A stretch of 64,000 bases of DNA from Arthrobacter sp. Leaf69. GTDB taxonomy: Bacteria; Actinomycetota; Actinomycetes; Actinomycetales; Micrococcaceae. The stretch lies in assembly GCF_001422645.1 (NCBI RefSeq), contig NZ_LMLR01000013.1:106464-170463 (forward strand), read 5' to 3'. Within the stretch, counting starts at the first letter, position 1, and the number at the start of each line of letters is the position of its first letter. Position numbers and translations under genes: made by a program. The notes beneath the pieces were generated by a model. It made no database searches. It was given only the letters and a program-made list of their open reading frames with translations, and was not told where the DNA came from. Shown here one piece after another: positions 1-8,247 of the stretch.

Positions 1-178
1 AGCTGCATCGCCTGGACCGACCGGGCCACCTTGGTGGGTTCGAAAACGTCCACGGGGGAGGGCTTACCGGTGTCGATCTGGCAGAAGTCGCAGCGGCGGG
101 TGCATTCGGAGCCGCCAATCAGGAAGGTGGCTTCCTTGTCTTCCCAGCACTCGAAGATATTGGGGCAACCGGCCTCTT
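1..178 (-). repeat. Diverged direct repeat of lipA codons (partner 311..488)
   Basis: Positions 1-178 match 311-488 with only six substitutions (63, 66, 111, 117, 150, 159). In the LipA frame all six fall at third codon positions and are synonymous. This copy therefore comes from a lipA that evolved under protein-level constraint in another lineage or copy, not from a recent exact duplication. The offset of 310 is not a multiple of three, which is why the lipA frame is lost at the junction. Confidence 0.9.
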
Positions 179-654
179 AAGTCAGGGATCAGGAGTTCGA
201 CGCCGGTGCCCGGGTTGAGTTCGTGGATCTTGCGGACCGTTTCGGCGTAGAGCCAGACGCCCTCGTCCGCGAGGTCGTCGCGGGCCACACCGGTGACAGT
301 GGCGTAGCGCAGCTGCATCGCCTGGACCGACCGGGCCACCTTGGTGGGTTCGAAAACGTCCACGGGGGAGGGTTTGCCGGTGTCGATCTGGCAGAAGTCG
401 CAGCGGCGGGTGCATTCGGAACCGCCGATCAGGAAGGTGGCTTCCTTGTCTTCCCAGCATTCGAAGATGTTGGGGCAACCGGCCTCTTCACACACAGTGT
501 GGAGGCCTTCCTTCTTGACGAGGTTCTTGAGTTGCACGAACTCGGGACCCATCTGGACCTTGGCCTTGATCCAATCCGGCTTGCGTTCCACCGGGGTGGC
601 CGCATTGCGCTGCTCGATGCGCAGCATTTTCCGGCCTTCTGGTGCCAGGGTCAC
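64..654 (-). pseudogene. lipA: Lipoyl synthase LipA, broken after its N-terminal half
   Basis: LipA is a radical-SAM enzyme that inserts two sulfur atoms into protein-bound octanoyl groups. Residues 1-158 (654 down to 181) read as normal LipA: auxiliary-cluster cysteines at 55, 60 and 66, and the radical-SAM cysteines of CTRRCDFC at 81, 85 and 88. At 180/181 the sequence switches into a second, diverged copy of LipA codons ~57-113 in another frame, giving an unrelated tail that stops at 64. The C-terminal half of a normal ~330-residue LipA is absent. The start is GTG at 654, overlapping the lipB stop by 4 nt, so lipB and lipA are co-transcribed. Whether the break is genomic or an assembly-edge artefact cannot be decided from the sequence. 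Confidence 0.85.
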
Positions 655-1319
655 AGTAGAGCTCCTTCATGGGTTGCAACTAGCGCTTCTTCATTGTTGC
701 GCAGTTCTTCGACGATCCGCGAAACGAGGTCGGCGGGGGTGACGTCCCGGCCCGTCTCGTGGGAGATGGTGGTGACACCGGCATCGGTAATGCCGCACGC
801 GATGATCTGGGCGTATGGGGCCAGATCGTTGTTGCAGTTGATCGCAAAGCCGTGCATCGTGACGCCCTCGTGGACGCGGATGCCGATCGCAGCGATCTTT
901 CGCGCGGGCCCCTTCTCGTCCTGGTCGATCCAGACGCCGGCGCGTCCTTTGATTCGGACGGCTGCGATGCCGTAGTCCGCCAGGACCGCGATGATCACGG
1001 CCTCGAGCCGCTCCACGTAGTCGCGGATCCCGGCAGGGTTCCTGAGCTTGATGATGGGGTAGCCCACCAGCTGTCCGGGACCATGCCAGGTGAGCTTCCC
1101 GCCGCGGTCCACCGGCACCACGGGGGTGCCGTCGAAGGGACGTTCGTGGTCCTCGGTGCGTTTGCCGGCCGTGTAGACGGCCGCGTGTTCGAGCAGCAGA
1201 ACCGTGCTGGGGGCGACGCCGGCGACGACCTTCTCGTGTAGTTCGCGCTGGATGTCCCAGCCACGGGTGTATTCGACGAATTCCGGGGCGAGACCCAGCC
1301 GGGAGAACTCAAGAGTCAT
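651..1319 (-). CDS. lipB: Octanoyltransferase LipB
   Basis: Transfers octanoate from acyl carrier protein to lipoyl domains such as those of SucB, the first step of lipoate synthesis. The 222 residues are normal for the family. The signature [17 protein letters not shown] is at 72-88, the conserved lysine is at 141 (in [10 protein letters not shown]) and the acyl-accepting cysteine at 175 (ACGITDAG). The ATG at 1319 has no Shine-Dalgarno sequence but sits 7 nt after a TAAGCT hexamer, so the mRNA may be leaderless. The stop overlaps the lipA GTG (GTGA). Confidence 0.95.
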   Translation of the reverse strand: MTLEFSRLGLAPEFVEYTRGWDIQRELHEKVVAGVAPSTVLLLEHAAVYTAGKRTEDHERPFDGTPVVPVDRGGKLTWHGPGQLVGYPIIKLRNPAGIRDYVERLEAVIIAVLADYGIAAVRIKGRAGVWIDQDEKGPARKIAAIGIRVHEGVTMHGFAINCNNDLAPYAQIIACGITDAGVTTISHETGRDVTPADLVSRIVEELRNNEEALVATHEGALL

Positions 1320-1326
1320 GCCATCC

Positions 1327-1332
1327 AGCTTA
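1327..1332 (-). promoter_or_regulatory. -10 hexamer, probable leaderless start of lipB
   Basis: TAAGCT on the minus strand, 7 nt before the lipB ATG. No ribosome-binding site lies between, so transcription probably starts at or next to the start codon. Confidence 0.5.
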
Positions 1333-1486
1333 GACCCCGTCCCGCATCCGTCCCGATTGTGTGCTTAAGCTCTCACTGCCGACCCCTCATGGATGCCCGT
1401 CGTCGAAGGCTATCCCCGGCCGGGACGTGGTGGTACTCTCCCTGCGAGGCCGGTGCCTGCCAGCGCCCGGCCACAGGGAGGGACAC

Positions 1487-2788
1487 ATGTCGAGCACCGT
1501 TCCGAAGAAGCAGATGACCGTGGTTCAAGCGGCGTTCATCGGGGTGGGGTCCATGGTGGGCGCGGGGATCTTCGCCCTGCTGGGAGCGGCGGGCGCCGTC
1601 GCGGGCTCCGCGGTGTGGGTGTCGTTTCTGGTGGCAGGTGCCATCGCCGGTCTGCAGGGCTACTCGTTCGCGAAGCTTGGCGCCGCGTATCCCTCAGGCG
1701 GGGGCATGCTCGCCTACCTGGCCCGCGGATTCGGTGAGGGGCACGTCACCGGCATCGTGTCATGGCTGTTCTACGTGACCGGCGCGATCGTCGGTGCAAT
1801 GGTGGCATCGTCCTTCGGTGGTTACGCAAGCGCGGTACTGACGAACCGTGATCCAGGCTGGGCCAAGGTGTTCGCGGTCGCCCTCATCCTGGTCATGACC
1901 GTCCTGAACGCGGTCGGCTCCAAAGCAGTGGCAAGGGTCCAGTCCGTGATCGTGAGGATTGTGCTGGCCATCCTGTCAGTGTTCGCGATCGTGACAATCG
2001 CCAACTGGGACCCCACGCTCCTTGACCCATCCGGCTACCCCGGCGTACGGGAGATCATCGCGAGTGTGGCACTGACATTCTTCGCCTTCCTCGGGTTCGG
2101 CGTCATAACGTTCACCGCGAAAGACCTGCCGGACCCGTCCCGGCAACTGCCGCGCGCCATGTATCTGGCGTTGGCGGTCGCCACCACGGTATACGTCGCG
2201 GTATCCCTCGGCGTGTTCGGTACCCTGACCGCCGGCCAGGTGGTCGAATACGGCGCCACAGCGCTTGCCGAGGCCGCCAAGCCCACCCTTGGCCAGGCCG
2301 GCTATGTGCTGATGGTGATCACCGCCTTGCTCTCCACCTCCGGGGCCGTGAACGCCAGCCTCTACCCTTCGGTGGGTATGACCCGGCACCTGGCCTCCGT
2401 GGGGCAGTTTCCGCCGGTGTTCGGCAGGTCCGTAGGGCGACGGCGGGTGCCCGTCGGACTGCTGGTGATGGCCGGCCTGGCTGCGGTCATGGTGGTGGCG
2501 TTCAACCTGAACAGCATCGCATCGCTCGGAAGCGCCGTAGCACTGCTGGTCTTCTCCGCTGTCACCCTGGCCCACTTCAAGGTGTACAGGCAGACCGGCG
2601 CTAAGCTCATTGTGCTCATCGCAACCCTGTTCGCGACCCTGGGGACGTTTGTTGTGTTTTGCACCACCACGCTCGTCAACGAACCCGCCACTGCCACCGC
2701 GCTGTTGGTCATCCTTGCACTTGCTGTGGTTGTCGACCTGCTCTGGAAGCGCTCGCGGACGGCTGGGAGTAGCACCGCAGAAGCATGA
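1487..2788 (+). CDS. APC-family amino acid permease
   Basis: Membrane transporter of the amino acid-polyamine-organocation superfamily, 433 residues with about 12 hydrophobic segments. The N-terminal GVGSMVGAGIFALLG is the typical APC TM1 motif with the unwound Gly-rich substrate site, followed by a GGMLAYL stretch in TM3. ATG 1487 is chosen because AGGGAGGGA lies just upstream (about 1475-1483) and the protein begins at the usual point (MSSTVPKK). Substrate unknown. The next gene is another, only distantly related APC transporter on the same strand. Confidence 0.88.
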   Translation: MSSTVPKKQMTVVQAAFIGVGSMVGAGIFALLGAAGAVAGSAVWVSFLVAGAIAGLQGYSFAKLGAAYPSGGGMLAYLARGFGEGHVTGIVSWLFYVTGAIVGAMVASSFGGYASAVLTNRDPGWAKVFAVALILVMTVLNAVGSKAVARVQSVIVRIVLAILSVFAIVTIANWDPTLLDPSGYPGVREIIASVALTFFAFLGFGVITFTAKDLPDPSRQLPRAMYLALAVATTVYVAVSLGVFGTLTAGQVVEYGATALAEAAKPTLGQAGYVLMVITALLSTSGAVNASLYPSVGMTRHLASVGQFPPVFGRSVGRRRVPVGLLVMAGLAAVMVVAFNLNSIASLGSAVALLVFSAVTLAHFKVYRQTGAKLIVLIATLFATLGTFVVFCTTTLVNEPATATALLVILALAVVVDLLWKRSRTAGSSTAEA

Positions 2789-2900
2789 AGTAAAGAGGAA
2801 ATAGGGACTATTCCACGTGAATTCCCAGGTCCATGCTGTAGTCATCCCGCACACTATGTGATCGAGGGCAGTGGAATGTACAAATTTTCAACTCCTCGCC

Positions 2901-2923
2901 CCGGACGGTGTCGCACCGTCCGG
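2901..2923. repeat. Perfect 10-bp hairpin between the two APC genes
   Basis: Arms 2901-2910 and 2914-2923 pair perfectly around a 3-nt TCG loop. There is no T-run on either side, so it is either a weak terminator for the upstream permease or a leader element of the downstream one. Confidence 0.55.
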
Positions 2924-2960
2924 CCCACAGCGCAAAGCCTGCCGTTGGGATGGGGCTGCA

Positions 2961-4409
2961 GTGAGCAGCGCTGATCAGACTATGGCCCGTCCGAAGGTGC
3001 CCACCGCCGTATGGATCTCCTGGGTTGCCTTGGCGCTGATGACCACCAGTTCGGTGGCCAGCCTGCGGGCCGCCCCGACCATGGCCGTCTACGGACTCGC
3101 TTCAGTCTTCCTGTATGTGGTTCCCGCGATCGTCTTCCTGCTGCCCACCTCCCTCGTGTCCGCCGAGCTGGCGTCCGGCTGGAAGGGCGGAATCTACAAG
3201 TGGGTCGCGACGGGCATTTCCAAACCCATGGGATTCCTGGCGGTTTGGTGCCAGTTCGCGATGACCATTTTCTACTATCCGACACTGCTCGGCTTCGTCG
3301 CGAGCACGCTGGCCTATGTGTTCAACCCGGAGCTGGCCAGCAACGGCGTGTGGACCGCGTTGGTGATTGTGGTGTTCTACTGGGCCGGCGTGTATGTCTC
3401 ATCCCGGGGCACAAAGGGTGTGGCCGGCCTGGCCAGCGGTGGTTTGATCATCGGGACCCTGATCCCGGGCGCGCTGCTCGTTTTCCTGGGCGTTATGTTC
3501 CTCGGCCAAGGCAACGAGTCGGCCGCCCCGATGACCGCGGCCAACTTCCTGCCCGAGTGGGCCGGGCTGGCCAGCCTGGTGCTGATCGTGAACAACTTCC
3601 TGTCTTACAGCGGCATGGAAATGAACGCGGTGCACGTGTCCTCGCTGAAGGACCCGGCCAAGGAGTACCCGAAGTCGATGTTCCTGGCCATGGGACTCGT
3701 ACTCCTGATCTTCATCCTTCCGGCGCTGGCGATCAGCTGGATCGTCCCGGCCGAGGAGCTCTCCCTCACCGCGGGCGTCATGCAGGCCTTCGACGCCGTG
3801 CTGGCGTCCTTCAGCCTGCAAGGCCTCACGCCGATCCTTGGAATCATGCTGGTCGCCGCCTCCCTCGGCGGCATGCTGACCTGGCTGGCCGGACCTTCCA
3901 AGGGCCTGCTGCTGATCTCGCGTGAGGAAGGCTACCTTCCGCCGTTCCTGCAAAAGTTGAACAAGAACGGCATTCAGCAGAACCTCCTGGTGGTCCAAGG
4001 GCTCGTCACCACCGTGATCGCGCTCGGCTACGCGCTGATCCCGGATGTCTCCAGCGCGTACTGGATTTTCTCGGTCATCACCACGCAGGTCTACCTGATC
4101 ATGTACCTGCTGATGTTCGTGGCAGCCGTCCGGCTCCGCCGCAACGATCCGGACCACCCGCGTGGCTACCGCGCGCCGATGCTGATCGGCCTGTGCGGCG
4201 TCGGGTTCGCCGCCTCGCTGGCCGCCCTTCTCGTCGGGTTCGTTCCGCCGTCGCAGTTCGGCAACGGCGATCCGATTGTCTATTTCCTGATCGTCGCCGG
4301 CGGCGCCCTGGGGCTCGGCCTGCTGGTGCCGTTCCTCTTCTACAAGTTCCGCAAGCCCTCATGGAAGCTGCCTGACCAGGAGGCACAGACGGAGGTGGCC
4401 GGATCATGA
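2961..4409 (+). CDS. APC-family transporter, glutamate/GABA-antiporter-like
   Basis: A 482-residue, ~12-TM transporter related to the GadC/YjeM branch of the APC superfamily. Supporting stretches are ASLRAAPTMAVYG in TM1, SAELASGWKGGIYKWV, and SYSGMEMNAVHVSSLKDPAKEYP in the TM6-7 region. I choose GTG 2961 (MSSADQTMARPKV); ATG 2982 is the alternative, and the frame is open further upstream to 2871 but that stretch has no membrane-protein character. The stop overlaps the next gene (ATGA), so it is the first gene of a three-gene unit with a one-TM protein and an M20 dipeptidase. Likely imports or exchanges amino acids or peptide-like conjugates; substrate not determined. Confidence 0.85.
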   Translation: MSSADQTMARPKVPTAVWISWVALALMTTSSVASLRAAPTMAVYGLASVFLYVVPAIVFLLPTSLVSAELASGWKGGIYKWVATGISKPMGFLAVWCQFAMTIFYYPTLLGFVASTLAYVFNPELASNGVWTALVIVVFYWAGVYVSSRGTKGVAGLASGGLIIGTLIPGALLVFLGVMFLGQGNESAAPMTAANFLPEWAGLASLVLIVNNFLSYSGMEMNAVHVSSLKDPAKEYPKSMFLAMGLVLLIFILPALAISWIVPAEELSLTAGVMQAFDAVLASFSLQGLTPILGIMLVAASLGGMLTWLAGPSKGLLLISREEGYLPPFLQKLNKNGIQQNLLVVQGLVTTVIALGYALIPDVSSAYWIFSVITTQVYLIMYLLMFVAAVRLRRNDPDHPRGYRAPMLIGLCGVGFAASLAALLVGFVPPSQFGNGDPIVYFLIVAGGALGLGLLVPFLFYKFRKPSWKLPDQEAQTEVAGS

Positions 4410-4852
4410 GCACACACATGGAGTCCTCCACCAAAAAGGGACGCTCGGTGGTGTACGTCGTGTCCATCATCTTGCTCGTGGTCCTCGCCGTGATCGCCCT
4501 GATGACGTTCCGGTCCGCGCGGGAGACCCAGCAGTCACTGGAGAAAGCCGACCAACTGATCGCGTCGATCAACGAGGCCGGGGGGACGGCGCCCTCGCGC
4601 GAGCAGATCGCCCGGGTGCTCGGCGACGACGGCGGTGCGGTCTGTGCGAACCCGAACGACGCGCTGAGCCGGGCCATCCTCTTCAGCCAGCTGGCGAACG
4701 GCGCCGCCGGGCCAGGAACCCGACCGGTGATCGCGGACATCCGGTTCGTCCAGGGCCAGCTCCGTATCATCCAGATCTATTGCCCGGAGGAGCTGGAGGA
4801 CTTCCAGAACTTCGTCGACGACCTCCAAACCTACCGTTCGGGCGGTGCGTGA
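4406..4852 (+). CDS. Small single-TM membrane protein of unknown function
   Basis: 148 residues: a short basic cytoplasmic N-terminus (STKKGR), one strong TM helix at about 15-35 (VVYVVSIILLVVLAVIALM), then an extracytoplasmic domain of about 110 residues. Two cysteines, in AVCANPND and IYCPEELEDF, could form a disulfide. No family recognised. It overlaps the transporter stop by 4 nt and ends 3 nt before the dipeptidase start, so it is translationally coupled to both and may be an accessory subunit of the transporter. Confidence 0.8.
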   Translation: MSTHMESSTKKGRSVVYVVSIILLVVLAVIALMTFRSARETQQSLEKADQLIASINEAGGTAPSREQIARVLGDDGGAVCANPNDALSRAILFSQLANGAAGPGTRPVIADIRFVQGQLRIIQIYCPEELEDFQNFVDDLQTYRSGGA

Positions 4853-4855
4853 GCC

Positions 4856-6196
4856 ATGGACCTGCGCTCCCGCGTCACCGACCTGATGCGTCCGGCGCGG
4901 GAGGAACTCGCCGAGTTCGTGGCCATCCGCTCGGTGGCGGATGCCCGGCAGTTCCCCCCGGAGGAGTGCGCCAAGGCGGCACAGTGGGTACTCAGCAAGT
5001 TTGCCGGGCTCGGATTTTCGGATATCCGCCTTGAGCGGACACCGGACGGCTCCGACGCGGTGGTCGGCTCAAGGCCGGGACCCGATCCGGATGCGCCGAC
5101 AGTGCTCCTTTATGCGCACTACGATGTTCAACCACCCCTCGATGATTCGGCGTGGCGCACGCCGGCCTTCGAACTCACCGAGGTGGACGGCCGCTGGTAC
5201 GGACGGGGCGCCGCCGATTGCAAAGGCAACATCCTCGCCCATCTGCTCGCACTCAGGGCACTGGGCAACGACGTGCCGGTGAATTTGAAACTGGTGGTCG
5301 AGGGGTCGGAGGAACAGGGCACCGGCGGACTCGAGGCCTATGTAGCGGGCCACCCGGACCTGCTCCGTGCCGACACGATCCTGGTGTGCGACACCGGGAA
5401 CGCCGCCGTAGGGCAGCCCGCGGCGACCGTGACCCTGCGCGGCATGGTCAATGTGGTGGTGACCGTGGAAGCGATGGCGTCCGAGCTCCACTCCGGCATG
5501 TTCGGCGGCGCCGCCCCCGATGCGCTCGCCGCGCTCATCTCCATGCTGGCCTCACTGCGCGACCAGCGAGGCAACACGACGATCACGGGCCTGGACAACA
5601 CCCAGGCCTGGGCCGGCGCGCCCTACCCGCCCGAGCAGTTCCGTACCGACGCCGGGCTGCTGGAGGGTGTCACGCTGCTGGGGGACGGCACGGTGTCCGA
5701 CATGCTCTGGGCGCGGCCCGCCGTTACCGTGCTCGGCATTGACTGCCCGCCGGTGACCGGCTCCTCGGCGTCCATTGTGCCGCGGACCTCCGCGCGCCTC
5801 AATCTGCGGGTCCCGCCCGGCATGTCCGCCGCCGACGCCCACACAGCGTTGGCTGAGCAGCTCAAGGCCGCCGCGCCCTGGGGCGTCCACGTCGCAGTGG
5901 ACCTGGAAGCCATCGGTTCCCCCTTCGAGGCGGCCGTCGGCGGGCCGGCGTTCGAAGCCATGAGTGCAGCGATGCTGGAGGCCTACGGCCGGCCGATGAC
6001 CACCTTGGGTCAAGGAGGGTCGATCCCGCTTTGCAATGTGTTTGCCGAAACCTATCCAGACGCGGAGATCATCCTGCTGGGGGTCGAGGAACCGCTTGCA
6101 CTCATCCACGCACCGAATGAGAGTGTTGATCCGAACGAGATGCAGGCCATGGCCCTTTCCCTAGCCCTGTTCCTCCAGCGGTACGCGACCGCCTGA
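4856..6196 (+). CDS. M20-family dipeptidase
   Basis: Zinc-dependent exopeptidase of the M20 family (446 residues). Metal-ligand motifs are visible in order: AHYDVQPP (His near 88), GRGAADCKGN (bridging Asp), EGSEEQGTGG (general-base Glu followed by a ligand Glu), a CDTGN segment, ELHSGMFGG in the dimerisation lid, and the C-terminal IHAPNES histidine. No signal peptide, so cytoplasmic. Third gene of a coupled unit with an APC transporter and a one-TM protein, which suggests uptake of a dipeptide or N-acyl amino acid followed by hydrolysis. Confidence 0.92.
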   Translation: MDLRSRVTDLMRPAREELAEFVAIRSVADARQFPPEECAKAAQWVLSKFAGLGFSDIRLERTPDGSDAVVGSRPGPDPDAPTVLLYAHYDVQPPLDDSAWRTPAFELTEVDGRWYGRGAADCKGNILAHLLALRALGNDVPVNLKLVVEGSEEQGTGGLEAYVAGHPDLLRADTILVCDTGNAAVGQPAATVTLRGMVNVVVTVEAMASELHSGMFGGAAPDALAALISMLASLRDQRGNTTITGLDNTQAWAGAPYPPEQFRTDAGLLEGVTLLGDGTVSDMLWARPAVTVLGIDCPPVTGSSASIVPRTSARLNLRVPPGMSAADAHTALAEQLKAAAPWGVHVAVDLEAIGSPFEAAVGGPAFEAMSAAMLEAYGRPMTTLGQGGSIPLCNVFAETYPDAEIILLGVEEPLALIHAPNESVDPNEMQAMALSLALFLQRYATA

Positions 6197-6200
6197 CCTG

Positions 6201-6242
6201 CTTTGGTGCAACGCCTGGAGCCTTTGGTGCAACGCCTGGAGC
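6201..6242. repeat. 21-bp perfect tandem repeat, two copies
   Basis: Units 6201-6221 and 6222-6242 are identical and begin 4 nt after the dipeptidase stop codon. No coding or hairpin function is evident. Confidence 0.9.
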
Positions 6243-6341
6243 CGGAGTGGACCGGTTCGAGGGGTTGAACGCGCCGGGTATGGCGACGGGTGCCTGTGGA
6301 TAACTCCTGCAGGATTCCGTTGGATCCGCTATTCCTTAGCT

Positions 6342-8126
6342 ATGGAGGATTACGCGTGGACCAGCGGCGCGGCGCCCGAGGTGCCCGGATACGACGTCGG
6401 CCGGTGCCTGGGACGCGGCGGCAGCGCCACCGTGTGGCTGGTGACCGAACACTTGAGCGGGACCGAGTACGCGCTGAAGTGTTTCGCCGCCGGGGACGGC
6501 CCCGGCCAAGGAGACGCGGAGGAAGCGATCCGGCGCGAGGTGAGGATTCTGTCTGTCCTCGATCATGAGCATCTGGTGCGTGCCCGCTCGGTGCTACGCC
6601 TCCGGGGCAGCCGGGTACGTCTGCGGATCGACGACGACGGCGATGGCAGGGACGACGGCGATGACCTCAGTCAGTGGGACGCGGGCCTCGGGCTGATCAT
6701 GGACTACGCAGCGGGCGGCTCGCTGGGGCAGCTCGTGGCGGGCAGGGGGAAGCTGGGACCGGGGGAGACGGTGACGGTCCTGACTCCGATCGCCCAAGCC
6801 CTCGCGTATCTGCACGGTCAGGGCTTCACGCATGGTGACGTCTCACCCGGCAACGTGCTGTTCACCGCCCACGGCAAACCACTCCTGTCCGATCTGGGCG
6901 TCGCCCGCATGGTGGCCGACGCCGCTGCGGTGTCCGACGCCGGGACAGAGGGCTTCCGCGACCCGGCGCCGGTTGACGCCGTCCGGGCCGGACTGCAGCC
7001 GGAGCGGGATGTGTATTCCCTTGCGGCGCTGGGCTGGTACTGCCTGACCGGACGCGCCCCTGAACCGGGCGTGCAGCGGCCGCCGCTGCCGTTGTTGGTT
7101 ACAGGTGTTCCGGCGGCGCTCGCCGCAGCGTTGGAATCCGGACTTCAGGAGGACCGCAGGCTGCGGCCCTCCGCCGCCGAGCTGGCGGCCGCCGTCCACC
7201 GCAGCGCGGTGGCCGAACCGGTGGATCTTTCGGTCTCGGTCCACCCGACGGTCATCCCGCAGCTGCTGACCCGGCGCTCGCGGCCCTGCACGGCCCGGGA
7301 GCGGCGGGTCGAACGGCTCCGGGCCTTGCCGCCCCGTTTCCGCAGGACCCGTGTGGTGGGGCAATTTCCGCCGGGAGGGCAGGGCAGAACCGGGCGTCCC
7401 TCCCGCAGAGACAGCGCGCGCCACGCCGCCCGCACCGACACCCGCGAGGACTTCGCTGGCCTGCATTCCGGTGCCCTGGGCGCCGCACGCCGGACATCCG
7501 CGAACCGGCGCGGGATTCGAGTCGCAGCCGCAGGCCTTGCTCTTCTGGGCGCCCTCGCTGCGGCGTGGGGGTTCGCCGGTGCGCCGCTGCCTCCGGCATT
7601 CCCTGGCTTCGCCGTCACAGGCGTCGATGCGGCGAAGGAGCCCGCGATGACCTTGGCACCCCCTGCCGCGGAGCCGGGACCGACGGCCGGGGATGATGCC
7701 GCCCTTCCTCCCGGCGTGCAGGCGCAGCTCGCCTCGCAGGACCCCGAGGAAGCGGTCCGCGGACTGTCCTGGCTTCGATCCCGCGCGCTCAGCACGGGGA
7801 ACTTCCGGCTGCTGGATCAGGTCAATGTCCCGGCATCGTCGGCGGCCAAGGCGGACGAACAAATCCGCGCCAGCCTTGAGGAATCCGGGCGGGTACTGAC
7901 CGGATTCACCTCTCGCCTGACCCACGTGGCACGTACGGACGACAGCAGCCGTCCACGGGCCGTCGTAGCCGTAACCGTCAGCACGTCCGCCTACCAGGAG
8001 CGCGACGCGGCCGGGGCCATAGTGGCCAAGGCTGCTGCCGCACCGGAACAACGGCTGCGGTTGGTACTGGCTTCGGTCGGGGGCCGCTGGCGGATCCAGG
8101 ACATCCTTCCGGCCGCCACCGGCTGA
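6342..8126 (+). CDS. Membrane-anchored Ser/Thr protein kinase-like protein
   Basis: 594 residues. The kinase domain is at about 15-285: glycine loop LGRGGSATVWLV (23-34), ATP-anchoring Lys46 (YALKCF), a catalytic loop HGDVSPGN with Asp166 and Asn171, and DLG (184-186) in place of DFG. The catalytic loop is HGD, not HRD, so this is a non-RD kinase, but the essential Lys and Asp are present. An acidic insertion (DDDGDGRDDGDD) lies near residue 90. An Arg-rich segment precedes a single TM at about 392-412, and an outside domain of ~180 residues follows. ATG 6342 lacks a clear Shine-Dalgarno sequence; TATTCC lies 6 nt upstream. No phosphatase or FHA partner is adjacent. Confidence 0.8.
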   Translation: MEDYAWTSGAAPEVPGYDVGRCLGRGGSATVWLVTEHLSGTEYALKCFAAGDGPGQGDAEEAIRREVRILSVLDHEHLVRARSVLRLRGSRVRLRIDDDGDGRDDGDDLSQWDAGLGLIMDYAAGGSLGQLVAGRGKLGPGETVTVLTPIAQALAYLHGQGFTHGDVSPGNVLFTAHGKPLLSDLGVARMVADAAAVSDAGTEGFRDPAPVDAVRAGLQPERDVYSLAALGWYCLTGRAPEPGVQRPPLPLLVTGVPAALAAALESGLQEDRRLRPSAAELAAAVHRSAVAEPVDLSVSVHPTVIPQLLTRRSRPCTARERRVERLRALPPRFRRTRVVGQFPPGGQGRTGRPSRRDSARHAARTDTREDFAGLHSGALGAARRTSANRRGIRVAAAGLALLGALAAAWGFAGAPLPPAFPGFAVTGVDAAKEPAMTLAPPAAEPGPTAGDDAALPPGVQAQLASQDPEEAVRGLSWLRSRALSTGNFRLLDQVNVPASSAAKADEQIRASLEESGRVLTGFTSRLTHVARTDDSSRPRAVVAVTVSTSAYQERDAAGAIVAKAAAAPEQRLRLVLASVGGRWRIQDILPAATG

Positions 8127-8128
8127 CA

Positions 8129-8201
8129 GCCGACGCTCCCGGCCAGCCGACGCTCCCGGCCAGCAGCCGCCGCCGTCGCACTGCGCCGACGCTCCCGGCC
8201 A
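8129..8201. repeat. 17-bp repeat, three copies
   Basis: GCCGACGCTCCCGGCCA occurs at 8129-8145, 8146-8162 and 8185-8201. The array starts 2 nt after the kinase stop codon and lies before the stop of the convergent gene at 8248. Confidence 0.9.
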
Positions 8202-8247
8202 GCCGCCGCCCTTGGCTGACGGAATACGCCCGCCGCCGACCGGCTGC

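Noticed and set aside
1..654. Mobile-element insertion as the cause of the lipA break
   Set aside because: No transposase, terminal inverted repeats or target duplication; only lipA sequence is involved.
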